In this document: piece after piece, positions 44,286 to 52,777 of the stretch
Position numbering within the stretch: position 1 is the stretch's first letter
Layout: each line of letters starts with the position of its first letter
DNA from: Marivita sp. S6314
GTDB taxonomy: Bacteria > Pseudomonadota > Alphaproteobacteria > Rhodobacterales > Rhodobacteraceae
DNA: 64,000 nucleotides
Direction: 5' to 3'
Assembly (NCBI RefSeq): GCF_023015985.1
Contig: NZ_JALKAO010000001.1
Coordinates: forward strand, 310,001-374,000
Notes under the pieces: generated by a model
What the model was told of the DNA's origin: nothing
Seen by the model: the letters and a program-made list of their open reading frames with translations, nothing else
Database searches by the model: none
Program-made: the position numbers and the translations under genes

Positions 44286-45401
44286 TCACAGCGGTCCGGT
44301 TTGAAACAACTGTACCTTCAACCCGCCATGCGGAATCGGGGCGCTGACACTGCGGAACTTCAAACCGGTTGCCCGGGCCAGGCCTTTGTCAGAGGTGACA
44401 ATTCCGACGCGCCAGCCTTTGAACCGTTCGGCCATCACGGTGCCAAAGGTTCCATACAGCGCGAACAGCAATTTACGATTTCCGATCCGCGCTCCGTATG
44501 GCGGGTTGGTCAACACAAGTCCCGGAGGGCCGTCCGGCGGCTGCAAATCGGCAACGGCCTGATGCGCAAAACGGGTGATCGCCGACACCCCTGCCCGGTC
44601 CGCATTGGCCACCGCATTTGCAATCGCCCCCGCATCACGATCGAAGCCGTAACACCGCGTCTGCGTGCTCTGCGACGGCGGCACCTGATCCCGGACATCG
44701 GTCCAGCGCGCCGCATCAAAACTCGCAAGATGTTCGAACCCAAAGTCGCGCGCCCGACCGGGGGCCAGCCCCAACGCGCGTTCCGCGGCCTCGATGACAA
44801 ATGTTCCGGAACCGCACATGGGGTCTACCAAGGGCTGCGTGCCGTCATACCCACAGGCCCGCAAGAACAAGGCGGCCAACGTTTCGCGCATCGGGGCTTT
44901 GCCAACCGCTTGCTTGTGGCCGCGCCGGTGCAACGGCGCACCGGATGTGTCCAGACTGATCTCGCACAAATCGTCTTCCAGACGGACCCGCACCACCAGC
45001 ATGGCTTTTTCGGTAGGCGACCGGCCCAACGCATCCTCGATTGCGGTCTGCACCCGCTGCGCGGCGGCACCCGCATGATAAATCCGAGATTTCTTGCACG
45101 TGGCCTCGACCCGGTAAGGCACATCGGGGCGCAGAAGCTTGGTCCATGCCACCTTGCGCGACCGCTTGTCCAGCTGTGCCAGATGCATCGCCCGGAATCG
45201 CGCCACGCGTGCCAGCACCCGTCCCGGCCCGCGCAACACCAGATTGGCACGCCACACCTCGGCCCAATCGCCCGCAAGCGTCACGCCACCGGGCACAACC
45301 TGCGGGTTGCGAAACCCCTGCTCTTGCGCTTCGTCGCGCAGGAGCGGCTCTAGGCCGGGCGTGCCGGACAAAAAAATCTCGATCGGGTCAGATGCTGTCA
45401 T
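44286..45401 (-). CDS. THUMP-domain RNA (guanine-N2) methyltransferase, RlmL/RlmK-N type
   Basis: A class I SAM methyltransferase of the THUMP-containing rRNA/tRNA guanine-N2 group, 371 residues. The N-terminal ferredoxin-like/THUMP part (IEIFLSGTPGLEPLLRDEAQ, KKSRIYHAGAAAQRVQTAIE) is followed by the catalytic domain with SAM motif LVDPMCGSGTFVIEAA and the catalytic NPPY in LVLTNPPYGARIG. It matches the first half of the E. coli fusion RlmKL, which makes m2G2445 in 23S rRNA; a tRNA target cannot be excluded. It is convergent with the MoxR gene. Confidence 0.9.
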   Translation of the reverse strand: MTASDPIEIFLSGTPGLEPLLRDEAQEQGFRNPQVVPGGVTLAGDWAEVWRANLVLRGPGRVLARVARFRAMHLAQLDKRSRKVAWTKLLRPDVPYRVEATCKKSRIYHAGAAAQRVQTAIEDALGRSPTEKAMLVVRVRLEDDLCEISLDTSGAPLHRRGHKQAVGKAPMRETLAALFLRACGYDGTQPLVDPMCGSGTFVIEAAERALGLAPGRARDFGFEHLASFDAARWTDVRDQVPPSQSTQTRCYGFDRDAGAIANAVANADRAGVSAITRFAHQAVADLQPPDGPPGLVLTNPPYGARIGNRKLLFALYGTFGTVMAERFKGWRVGIVTSDKGLARATGLKFRSVSAPIPHGGLKVQLFQTGPL

Positions 45402-45686
45402 GCCAACCCTTTACCGCGAATTGAAACAAGACGCGAACAGATCGCAATGCTGGGCGGACATGCTGTTGCCGCAACCGCGCCCCGTTCCCGACTGTTGCCC
45501 CTTTGCACACCTTAAACGTCTGAAACTTAACACTTTTACCGCAGATCGCCCATCGATTCGAAAAAATGATTCGCTCTGATTCGTTCGCACTAGGTTAACG
45601 CCGCGCTTTCGCCGTAAGTTGTCCTTACAGAGGACAAAAAAACCGCGGAGCATAAAGCATCCGCATCAAGCAGGCAGGCTTCATAC
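45402..45686. other. 285-nt divergent intergenic region
   Basis: No gene is supported. Three GATTCG words occur within 30 nt (45555-45585 region), and TTGTCC/GGACAA (45619-45637) forms a small hairpin that competes with GTAAG/CTTAC just upstream. These could be operator or leader features of the acetyltransferase gene; no firm promoter was identified. Confidence 0.3.
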
Positions 45687-46139
45687 GTGTCCCAAACCGA
45701 CCTTAACGTGCGCTTTTTGCGCGCGACCGATTACGACTCGTGGTCCGCGTTGTGGCGCGGGTATCTGACATTCTATGAATCGTCAGTGCCCGATGCCGTT
45801 TACGAAAGCACCTTTGCCCGGCTGCTTGGGGATGATCCTCAGGACTTCACCGGCCTCGTGGCTGAAAAGGATGGCAGGCTCGTTGGGCTCACGCATTACC
45901 TGTTCCATCGCCATTGCTGGAAAATCGAAAACGTCTGTTACCTGCAAGACCTGTACGCGGCCGAAGACGCCCGCGGTCTGGGGGTTGGCCGTGCGCTGAT
46001 CGAAGCCGTCTATGCCAACGCAGACGCGGCCGGCGCGCCGTCGGTTTACTGGCTGACACAGGATTTCAACGCCACCGCCCGCACACTATACGATCGCATC
46101 GCTGTCCTGACGCCTTTTATCAAGTACCAGCGGGGCTGA
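45687..46139 (+). CDS. GNAT-family N-acetyltransferase
   Basis: A 150-residue GNAT protein with motif A CYLQDLYAAEDARGLGVGRA (R-x-x-G-x-G-x-A) and the C-terminal YWLTQDFNATARTLYDRIA region. This arrangement resembles diamine or small-molecule acetyltransferases, but the substrate is not assigned. The start is a GTG at 45687 with AGG upstream; no ATG precedes the conserved VRFLRATDYDSW. It is 3 nt upstream of the DUF2927 lipoprotein gene and probably co-transcribed. Confidence 0.88.
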   Translation: MSQTDLNVRFLRATDYDSWSALWRGYLTFYESSVPDAVYESTFARLLGDDPQDFTGLVAEKDGRLVGLTHYLFHRHCWKIENVCYLQDLYAAEDARGLGVGRALIEAVYANADAAGAPSVYWLTQDFNATARTLYDRIAVLTPFIKYQRG

Positions 46140-46142
46140 AGC

Positions 46143-47513
46143 ATGCGTCGGTTACTGTTGCCTATTTATCTGTTTCTTGGTGCCTGCATGCCGCTGTCGC
46201 AGTCCGAACCCGCGACTCGCGCGGCTTTCGTGGACAACTCCCTGCCCCCGATGAAGATCTTTTCGGTGCCGCGCCCGCAACCGGTTCAGGCGTCGAACAT
46301 TGATCTGGCACGTGATTTCATGGATCTGGCCATGGGGTTGGAATCCGGTCGGTCGCTGGATGTGTTCACCCGTTTCGAAGGCCCGATCACGGTACGGTTG
46401 ATTGGCGACGCCCAAAGCTCCGTGCCCAGCGATTTGAACCGATTGCTGCACCGCCTGCGCACCGAGGCCGGGATCGACATCACCGCAACCACGGACAAAA
46501 GCGCCAATATCACGATCAACGCAGTCAGCCGGGCGGAAATCCAGCGCTTTCTGCCGCAGGCCGCCTGCTTCGTGGTGCCAAACGTGTCGACCTTGTCCGA
46601 ATACCGCAAGATGCGGCGCTCCAACCGGGTGAACTGGGGCCGGATCACCGACCGCACCCGGCTGGCGATCTTCCTGCCGAATGATTCCAGCCCGCAAGAG
46701 GCGCGCGATTGCCTGCACGAAGAACTGGCGCAGGCGCTTGGCCCGCTCAACGATCTCTACCGCCTGCCGAATTCCGTGTTTAACGATGACAACGTGCACA
46801 CGGTTCTGACCGGGTACGATATGCTGGTGCTGCGCGCCTATTATCACCCCGCGTTGCAAAACGGCATGTCCCGGGCACAGGTGATGGACCGCATTCCCGG
46901 CATTCTCGCCCAGCTCAATCCGGCTGGCGAAAATCGCCCGGCCCGCCGCGCCGCCCGTACGCCACGGCCTTGGATCGAGGCGATCCAGACCGCGCTTGGG
47001 CCCGGGGCGTCGTTTTCCGGCCGGCGCGCAGCCGCCTCGGAGGCGCTGAGCATCGCCAGCGCCATGGGTTGGCAGGATCACCGCAGGGGATTTACGCATT
47101 ATGCCATGGGCCGCATCCTGCAAAGCTCCGACGCGATCGCCGCGCGGGAACACTTCCTGTTGGCTGACGCCTATTTCGCGCAGTCGCCGCAGACCGACCT
47201 TCACCGGGCTTACGTGGCGTCGCAACTGGCGGCTTTTGCCCTGACAGAAGATCGGCCTGACGAAGCGTTGCGGCTTACGGGTTTGTCGATTGACCTTGCG
47301 GCCCGGCATGAAAACGCGGCGTTGTTGTCGACCCTGTTGATGTTGCGCGCAGAAGCGCTGGATCTGTCGGGGCGGTCCTCTGCCGGGGCAGATGTGCGTC
47401 TGGACAGTCTGGGATGGGCACGGTACGGGTTCGGCTCGGACTGGTCGGTGCGCGCCAAACTGCGTGAGATCGGTGCGCTCAATCCGCTCAACAGGGCCAG
47501 AGGCAGAATATGA
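46143..47513 (+). CDS. DUF2927 lipoprotein (possible zinc-protease-like)
   Basis: A 456-residue exported lipoprotein: MRRLLLPIYLFLGAC ends in a lipobox with Cys15. The DUF2927 domain follows (about 50-260), with a CLHEELAQALGPLNDLY motif resembling the HExxx zinc-binding helix of metalloproteases; the DUF2927 family is described as peptidase-like, but I see no confirmed third ligand. The C-terminal half has TPR-like helices (SEALSIASAMGWQDHRRGFT, LSIDLAARHENAALLSTLLM). The stop overlaps the start of a 55-residue membrane protein gene (ATGA). Confidence 0.85.
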   Translation: MRRLLLPIYLFLGACMPLSQSEPATRAAFVDNSLPPMKIFSVPRPQPVQASNIDLARDFMDLAMGLESGRSLDVFTRFEGPITVRLIGDAQSSVPSDLNRLLHRLRTEAGIDITATTDKSANITINAVSRAEIQRFLPQAACFVVPNVSTLSEYRKMRRSNRVNWGRITDRTRLAIFLPNDSSPQEARDCLHEELAQALGPLNDLYRLPNSVFNDDNVHTVLTGYDMLVLRAYYHPALQNGMSRAQVMDRIPGILAQLNPAGENRPARRAARTPRPWIEAIQTALGPGASFSGRRAAASEALSIASAMGWQDHRRGFTHYAMGRILQSSDAIAAREHFLLADAYFAQSPQTDLHRAYVASQLAAFALTEDRPDEALRLTGLSIDLAARHENAALLSTLLMLRAEALDLSGRSSAGADVRLDSLGWARYGFGSDWSVRAKLREIGALNPLNRARGRI

Positions 47514-47677
47514 TCGTCATAGCAGGTGCGATTATCGGCGCAATTGTCGGCGCGATGACAGCCAAGAAGCGCAACGGCAATCGGGTCGATATCTGGCAAT
47601 ACGGTGCCGTCTACGCGATTGCGTTTTCGCTTGGCGGCCTGATCCTGACCATCGCGATCGAGAAGATTATCACCTGA
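47510..47677 (+). CDS. Small two-TM membrane protein (55 residues)
   Basis: An ATG overlapping the DUF2927 stop opens a 55-residue frame: a hydrophobic helix (MIVIAGAIIGAIVGAMTA), a short basic loop (KKRNGNRVD) and a second helix (AIAFSLGGLILTIAIEKI). The exact stop/start overlap, the clean two-helix layout with a positive loop and the position in a tightly packed operon support a real gene, although it is short. The function is unknown; it may accompany the lipoprotein. Confidence 0.75.
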   Translation: MIVIAGAIIGAIVGAMTAKKRNGNRVDIWQYGAVYAIAFSLGGLILTIAIEKIIT

Positions 47678-47681
47678 GCGC

Positions 47682-47743
47682 CGGATGCGTCGACGCATCC
47701 GTCCGTTTCCGTTGACGGAAACGCTGGGAGGCCAGCCTCCCAG
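47682..47743. repeat. Tandem 20-bp palindromes, locus B (three units)
   Basis: Palindromes start at 47682 (CGGATGCGTCGACGCATCCG, perfect), 47704 (CGTTTCCGTTGACGGAAACG, 9-bp arms) and 47724 (CTGGGAGGCCAGCCTCCCAG, 9-bp arms). The first two have a 22-nt period, as at locus A, and match its units in sequence. They begin 4 nt after the stop of the small membrane protein gene. Confidence 0.85.
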
Positions 47744-47750
47744 ACCCTCC

Positions 47751-47774
47751 GAGGTATTTTCAAACAGAGACAAC
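47751..47774. repeat. Dispersed GAGGTATTT...AGA element
   Basis: GAGGTATTTTCAAACAGAGA follows palindrome locus B by 7 nt and resembles the minus-strand reading of 62390-62419 (GGAGGTATTTGGAGCAAGAG). Confidence 0.45.
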
Positions 47775-47812
47775 AACTGGTTATTTCCGCAGTGCATTGC
47801 TAGATCAGGGTC

Positions 47813-48997
47813 ATGTTTGTGCCCTTCTTCGACAGCTTGCGCAAAACCGGGGTTCCGGTGTCTTTGCGCGAATATCTCAGCTTTCTGGCCGCGATGCGCG
47901 CCGGGCTGGCGACCTATGACCCCGAAGCGTTCTACTATCTGGCCCGCACAGCCATGGTCAAAGACGAACGTCACATCGACCGCTTTGACCGCGCCTTTGC
48001 CGAAACCTTCAAAGGGTTGGAGCATATCAGCACAGAAGGCGTTCTGGACGCGCTTGATCTTCCCCAAGACTGGCTGCGCAAGATGGCCGAAAAGCACCTG
48101 AGCGAGGAAGAAAAAGCCGAGATCGAGGCCCTGGGCGGGTTCGACAAGCTGATGGAGACGCTCAAGGAACGGCTGAAAGAGCAACAGGGCCGCCATCAGG
48201 GGGGCAACAAGTGGATCGGCACAGCCGGCACGTCGCCTTTCGGGGCTTATGGCTACAATCCCGAAGGCGTCCGGATCGGCCAAAACGAGTCCCGCCACAA
48301 GCGCGCGGTCAAGGTGTGGGACAAGCGCGAGTTTCGCAATCTGGATGACAGCGTCGAGTTGGGCACCCGCAACATCAAGGTTGCGCTCAAACGTCTGCGT
48401 CGCTGGGCGCGCGACGGGGCGACGGACGAACTGGATCTGGACGGGACGATCCGCGCCACGGCGGAGCACGGCTATCTTGACGTGCAGACCCGCCCCGAGC
48501 GCCGCAATGCGGTGAAGGTCATTCTGTTTCTGGATGTTGGCGGGTCGATGGATCCGCATGTGAAAGTTGTCGAGGAACTGTTTTCCGCTGCCCGCGCGGA
48601 GTTCAAACACCTGGAATATTTCTACTTCCACAACTGCCTCTACGAAGGCGTCTGGAAGGACAACCGCCGCCGTTGGGATGCGCAGACCGCGACGATGGAC
48701 GTGCTCAACACCTATGGCCCGGACTATAAATGTATCTTCGTCGGGGATGCCAGCATGTCGCCTTATGAAATCGCTTATGTCGGCGGGGCCAACGAACACT
48801 GGAACGCCGAAGCCGGCCAGGTCTGGCTGCAGCGCGCCCGTGCACAATGGACGTCCAACCTGTGGATCAACCCGACGCCCGAGCGCTATTGGGACTACAC
48901 CCAGTCCATCTCGATGATCCGCGAGATTTTCGAAGACGCGATGGTCCCGATGTCCTTGGAGGGCATCGAACGCGGCATCAAAGAGCTGGCGAAGTGA
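47813..48997 (+). CDS. CoxE-like von Willebrand factor A domain protein
   Basis: A 394-residue VWA protein of the CoxE/YeaD-type group that pairs with MoxR ATPases. The MIDAS start is VILFLDVGGSMDPHVKVVEE (DxGxS, a variant of DxSxS), and the end of the fold is FVGDASMSPYEIAYVGGANE. A long N-terminal helical region (FFDSLRKTGVPVSLREYLSF) precedes it. No TM segments. Its MoxR partner is probably the ATPase at 43389-44231. The stop overlaps the GTG start of the next gene. Confidence 0.93.
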   Translation: MFVPFFDSLRKTGVPVSLREYLSFLAAMRAGLATYDPEAFYYLARTAMVKDERHIDRFDRAFAETFKGLEHISTEGVLDALDLPQDWLRKMAEKHLSEEEKAEIEALGGFDKLMETLKERLKEQQGRHQGGNKWIGTAGTSPFGAYGYNPEGVRIGQNESRHKRAVKVWDKREFRNLDDSVELGTRNIKVALKRLRRWARDGATDELDLDGTIRATAEHGYLDVQTRPERRNAVKVILFLDVGGSMDPHVKVVEELFSAARAEFKHLEYFYFHNCLYEGVWKDNRRRWDAQTATMDVLNTYGPDYKCIFVGDASMSPYEIAYVGGANEHWNAEAGQVWLQRARAQWTSNLWINPTPERYWDYTQSISMIREIFEDAMVPMSLEGIERGIKELAK

Positions 48998-49356
48998 TCG
49001 CAAAGCTGAAAACGGCGCTCAAACGCGCGCCGGTCTTGACGGGTTCGTTTGTGCTGGCCGTGTGTTTGACGCTTTGGTTTGGCGGGCGCACGGCGGTGCA
49101 CGCGGTCTACTGGGCCGATCCGAAACATCAAAACCAGCAGATCGAGGGCTGGATGACCCTTGGCTATGTCGGCAAGTCCTGGCGGGTCCCGCGCGGGACG
49201 CTCAAGGCGTCAATCGACGAAATCTGGCCTGACGGCGAACGGGATCGCTATCCACCGGTTCACCGGATCGCGCTGGAGACCGGGCTAAGCGAAGCCGAGG
49301 TGATTGCCCGGCTGGACGCTGTGATCGCAACTTACCGCGCGCAGGCCGCTGAATGA
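48994..49356 (+). CDS. Small membrane protein, one TM segment
   Basis: A 120-residue protein, family not recognised. One hydrophobic helix near 17-33 (TGSFVLAVCLTLWFGGRTAV) is followed by about 80 soluble residues (DPKHQNQQIEGWMTLGYVGK, LSEAEVIARLDAVIATYRAQ). The start is a GTG that overlaps the VWA stop (GTGA), and its own stop overlaps the DedA start, so it is coupled to both. The conserved look of WMTLGYVGKSWRVP suggests a real domain rather than a random frame. Confidence 0.8.
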   Translation: MIAKLKTALKRAPVLTGSFVLAVCLTLWFGGRTAVHAVYWADPKHQNQQIEGWMTLGYVGKSWRVPRGTLKASIDEIWPDGERDRYPPVHRIALETGLSEAEVIARLDAVIATYRAQAAE

Positions 49357-49961
49357 CCGACACCTTTCTGAACCTGACGTCCACCTATGGCGTCTGGGTC
49401 GTCGTGCTGTCGGCCTACCTGTCCTGTCTGGCCATCCCCATCCCAACCGCGCTTGTCATGCTGGCAGCCGGAGCATTCGCCGCGTCCGGCGACCTTGAGT
49501 TCTCGACACTTCTGCCCGCGGCGTGGCTTGCAGCGGTGCTGGGTGATCAGACCGGCTACTGGATTGGGCGGGGCGCGGGCCACCGCGTCATCGCCACGGT
49601 TGGGCGCAGTCCCAAGCGGATGGCGCTGATCGACCGCGCCCGCAGAACCGTGCTTGAGAACGGTGGGCTGGGGGTGTTTTTCTCAACCTGGCTGTTTGCG
49701 CCGCTTGGGCCCTGGGTCAATCTCACGGCGGGTGTCGCAGGTCTTGGGTGGCTGCGGTTCACGGTTTGGGATGTTGCGGGCGAAGCAATCTGGGTGACGG
49801 GCTATCTCAGCCTTGGGTTCGCATTCGGGGACCAGCTGGATGCGCTGTCATCCCTGATGAGCAACCTGTCGGGATTTCTGGTGGCCGCCCTTGCGGCGAT
49901 TGGTTTTGGCTGGTTGTTGCGAAAACGTCTGGCAGCCCCCCACGTTTCGCGGGATCGCTGA
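49353..49961 (+). CDS. DedA-family membrane protein
   Basis: DedA proteins are inner-membrane proteins linked to lipid scrambling and membrane homeostasis. The 202-residue product shows the family features AIPIPTALVMLAAGAFAASG, GDQTGYWIGRGAGHRV and ENGGLGVFFSTWLFAPLGPW, ending in a TM helix (GFLVAALAAIGFGWLL). It starts within the preceding stop (ATGA) and overlaps an alternative longer start of the M48 gene. Confidence 0.9.
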   Translation: MTDTFLNLTSTYGVWVVVLSAYLSCLAIPIPTALVMLAAGAFAASGDLEFSTLLPAAWLAAVLGDQTGYWIGRGAGHRVIATVGRSPKRMALIDRARRTVLENGGLGVFFSTWLFAPLGPWVNLTAGVAGLGWLRFTVWDVAGEAIWVTGYLSLGFAFGDQLDALSSLMSNLSGFLVAALAAIGFGWLLRKRLAAPHVSRDR

Positions 49962-50007
49962 TCCGCGCGCCCTTGCCGGGAACGGCGATCCGCCCCATAT
50001 CCAAATC

Positions 50008-50697
50008 ATGTTGAAATTTACCCCGATCCTTCTGGCTGTGCTTTACGCGATGGCGATGTACCACTTTTCCGTGTGGCGCACGAAGCGCGAGCTGGATGAA
50101 AAATCGACGGAACTGGCCGATCCGCGACTGAAGGTGCTGATGGACCGCTTGGCCGCCGCTCTGGATATCGAGCGCATCCGCGTCAACATCTACGAGATTG
50201 ATCCGGTAAACGGGCTCGCCGCCCCGGACGGGCGGATTTTCATCACCCGGGGATTCTACCGCAAATACCAAAGCGGCGAAGTGTCCGCCGAAGAATTGAC
50301 CAGCGTCATCGCGCATGAACTGGGCCATGTCGCATTGGGCCACACCCGCCGCCGCATGATCGACTTTTCGGGACAGAACGCGCTCAGAACCGCGCTGGCG
50401 ATGGTGTTGTCACGCTTCCTGCCCGGAATCGGCGTCATGATTGCCAACGGCATTTCGACGCTGCTTGCGGCGCGGATTTCGCGGGATGACGAATACGAGG
50501 CCGATGCCTATGCCGCCGCCCTGTTGCACAAGGCCGGGATCGGGGTTGGCCCGCAAAAAACCTTGTTTGGGAAACTTGAGACACTGACACAGGCCCGATC
50601 CGGTGTTGTACCAGCATGGTTGATGTCGCATCCAAAGACCACTGACCGTATTGCAGCGCTTGAAAAGCTTGAGGGACGTTGGACCACAACGTCCTGA
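50008..50697 (+). CDS. M48-family zinc metallopeptidase
   Basis: A compact 229-residue M48 peptidase. The zinc site is IAHELGHVALGH (HExxH, with the third ligand in DEYEADAYAA). An N-terminal hydrophobic stretch (LKFTPILLAVLYAMAMYHF) probably anchors it in the membrane. It is smaller than HtpX and BepA. The start is set at ATG 50008; the frame is open to 49891 but that part overlaps the DedA gene. Substrate and function are unknown; quality control is typical for the family. Confidence 0.9.
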   Translation: MLKFTPILLAVLYAMAMYHFSVWRTKRELDEKSTELADPRLKVLMDRLAAALDIERIRVNIYEIDPVNGLAAPDGRIFITRGFYRKYQSGEVSAEELTSVIAHELGHVALGHTRRRMIDFSGQNALRTALAMVLSRFLPGIGVMIANGISTLLAARISRDDEYEADAYAAALLHKAGIGVGPQKTLFGKLETLTQARSGVVPAWLMSHPKTTDRIAALEKLEGRWTTTS

Positions 50698-50709
50698 CGC
50701 GGCCTCGGG

Positions 50710-51855
50710 CTAGTCGGTGAATGTCACCGTTCCGGCGGCGCGGTCCTGGCCATTGACCTGCACCACGATGTCATGTGGCCCGGGATGCAACGTGAAGGTC
50801 GACGCGCCCGCCTTGAGCCGGTGTGCCTTTGTCACGGTCAGCGCGTGACCGGCGGTCAGCGTGGCCGATTTCAGCTTGAACACCTTTTCTCCGCTGCGCC
50901 CTCCGGGACGATGAAACCGGATGCGGTAATCCACCAGAACCGGCAGGTCTTCTTCGGCGCGCAGCGTGACGGACACCTGCAGCACATCGCCGATGCGCAC
51001 CGGATCAGGCGACAGCGTCAGTTCCACCGACATCGGCTTATCCTGCGCATAGCCGAGCAGGTCGAGCGCCCCTGCCTCACCGCGTTTGACGGCGGTCCGC
51101 AAGGCATGGCGCGTCATCCAGGCCAGTTCTTTCGGGGTTTGACGCCCCTGTTCTGCCCATGTCCGCAAATGCGCGACAACCACATCCGGCAGGGGGCGGG
51201 ACAGATCGTTCATGTGGTTGGCGACCGACCGCGTGACAAAGCGCGTCGGATCGGCGTGAAGCGCATCCAGAAAGCGCAGCGGCACACGCGGGTCAAGGTC
51301 GATATTCGCCGCCCATGGCAGACGTGGCCGGGTGCCCTCGCTGACCAGACGCCGGACGTGGTAATGATCGTGGCTGACCCAGACGTCCAGCCGCTTCAGC
51401 GTTTCATCCGGCCATCGGTTCAGAAAGGGCCGGATGTAGTATTCCATTGAAAACCGCTGGGTCGCGGCCTCCAGCAGATCAAGCGCGCGGTCGCGGTGGT
51501 GCTCCAACCCGTGGCGCACGGCAAGAATGCCGGGAACCGCGTGGATGAACCGCCCGAAATCATTGTCGGATTTGTCCGGACTCAAAACCGGCGGCATCGC
51601 CGCTTCCAAAGCCTCGGCCATCGCCGGAAACGCGCGGGGCAACTGGTGTTCCAGGCAATCGGCAAGCCAGTCAAGCCGTTCCATCAACCCGCGCTCGGCC
51701 AGACCGCCGACCGCCTCCCTCAGGAACCGCCCTGGGTCAAAACCGGGCAGGACCGAAAACTCGGCGGCAAGATCGCCGATGGTGTCGGCATTGAACAACT
51801 CGTCCCGCAGCGAAAAGCCCTGCGCCTGCCCCTTGCCATCCGGTCCCCGGGCCAT
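50710..51855 (-). CDS. AlkD-like DNA alkylation repair protein with C-terminal beta domain
   Basis: A 381-residue protein. The first ~270 residues are HEAT-like repeats of the AlkD/ALK type (FIHAVPGILAVRHGLEHHRD, ALDLLEAATQRFSMEYYIRP), with the conserved VANHMNDLSR in the last HEAT repeat. The final ~110 residues form a beta-rich extension (LTLSPDPVRIGDVLQVSVTL) not present in AlkD. Members remove bulky or cationic N-alkylated bases without base flipping; catalysis here is inferred. The ATG lies 3 nt after the SDR stop, so the two are an operon. Confidence 0.82.
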   Translation of the reverse strand: MARGPDGKGQAQGFSLRDELFNADTIGDLAAEFSVLPGFDPGRFLREAVGGLAERGLMERLDWLADCLEHQLPRAFPAMAEALEAAMPPVLSPDKSDNDFGRFIHAVPGILAVRHGLEHHRDRALDLLEAATQRFSMEYYIRPFLNRWPDETLKRLDVWVSHDHYHVRRLVSEGTRPRLPWAANIDLDPRVPLRFLDALHADPTRFVTRSVANHMNDLSRPLPDVVVAHLRTWAEQGRQTPKELAWMTRHALRTAVKRGEAGALDLLGYAQDKPMSVELTLSPDPVRIGDVLQVSVTLRAEEDLPVLVDYRIRFHRPGGRSGEKVFKLKSATLTAGHALTVTKAHRLKAGASTFTLHPGPHDIVVQVNGQDRAAGTVTFTD

Positions 51856-51858
51856 GGA

Positions 51859-52638
51859 TCAGATCGTCGCGTTGGTGCCGCCACCGTCGATCAGGATGTT
51901 CTGGCCGACGATAAAGCCCGCATGTTGCGAACACAGGAACGCGCAGGTCTGACCGAACTCCTGCCGCGTGCCGTAGCGCCGCGCGGGGATCGTCGCCTGC
52001 CGCTGCGCCCGCGCCTCGTCAATCGAAATGCCCTGTGCCTTGGACACGCCGCCATCGAGCGATTGCGCGCGATCGGTCGCGTGAATCCCGGGCAACAGGT
52101 TGTTCACCACGACGCCGCTCGGCGCCACCTGACGTGCGGTGCCCGCCACGTACCCTGTCAGACCCGTGCGCGCGGCATTGGACAGCCCCAGTTGCGGGAT
52201 CGGGGCCTTCACGGATTGTGACGTGATGTTGACCACCCGTCCCCAGCCACGCTCCATCATGCCGGGCATCAAAGCCGTCATCAGGGCAATTGGCGTCAGC
52301 ATGTTGGCATCCAGCGCCTTGAGGAAATCCTCGCGGCCCCAGTCGGACCAGAGCCCGGGGGGCGGACCACCCGCATTGGTAACCAGAATGTCGACATCGC
52401 CCGCAGCCTCCAGCACCTGCGCGCGCCCGTCTTCGCTGACAATATCCGCAGCCACGGTGACCACGGTGACGCCGTAGGTGTCGCGAATCTCTGCGGCTGT
52501 CGCCTCCAGCGCGTCGGCCCCACGGGCGTTCATGACCAGATTGACGCCGGCCTCGGCCAAAGCTTCAGCGCATCCGCGTCCCAGCCCCTTGCTCGACGCG
52601 CACACCAACGCAGTTTTGCCGCTGATCCCAAGATCCAT
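51859..52638 (-). CDS. SDR-family oxidoreductase with non-canonical active site
   Basis: A 259-residue Rossmann-fold protein. The cofactor motif is CASSKGLGRGCAEAL (S-S-K-G-L-G-R-G) with the NAG-like TNAGGPPPG. The usual catalytic YxxxK is absent: after the serine in NITSQSVKAP, the expected position reads LGLSNAARTGLTG, without tyrosine or lysine. This variant branch is annotated widely as 3-oxoacyl-reductase-like, but the missing dyad makes ordinary dehydrogenase chemistry doubtful. The start at 52638 has GGGAG upstream; longer frames overlap the divergent gene region. Confidence 0.88.
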   Translation of the reverse strand: MDLGISGKTALVCASSKGLGRGCAEALAEAGVNLVMNARGADALEATAAEIRDTYGVTVVTVAADIVSEDGRAQVLEAAGDVDILVTNAGGPPPGLWSDWGREDFLKALDANMLTPIALMTALMPGMMERGWGRVVNITSQSVKAPIPQLGLSNAARTGLTGYVAGTARQVAPSGVVVNNLLPGIHATDRAQSLDGGVSKAQGISIDEARAQRQATIPARRYGTRQEFGQTCAFLCSQHAGFIVGQNILIDGGGTNATI

Positions 52639-52777
52639 GTACTCACTCCCTGACATGTGAATTGGTCCACGAAAGACCATAAGCCGTCCATAGGACTGAC
52701 ACATTTAGCCACGATCTTAAAGCCATGCCGCATTTCTGTGTTCTGCGGTTTCAGAAGATCAAAGAGTGTATTGTGTT

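Noticed and set aside
47210-49003. 597-codon minus-strand open frame
   Set aside because: It runs antisense to the VWA gene and neighbours, which carry recognised motifs; a mirror frame of GC-rich DNA.
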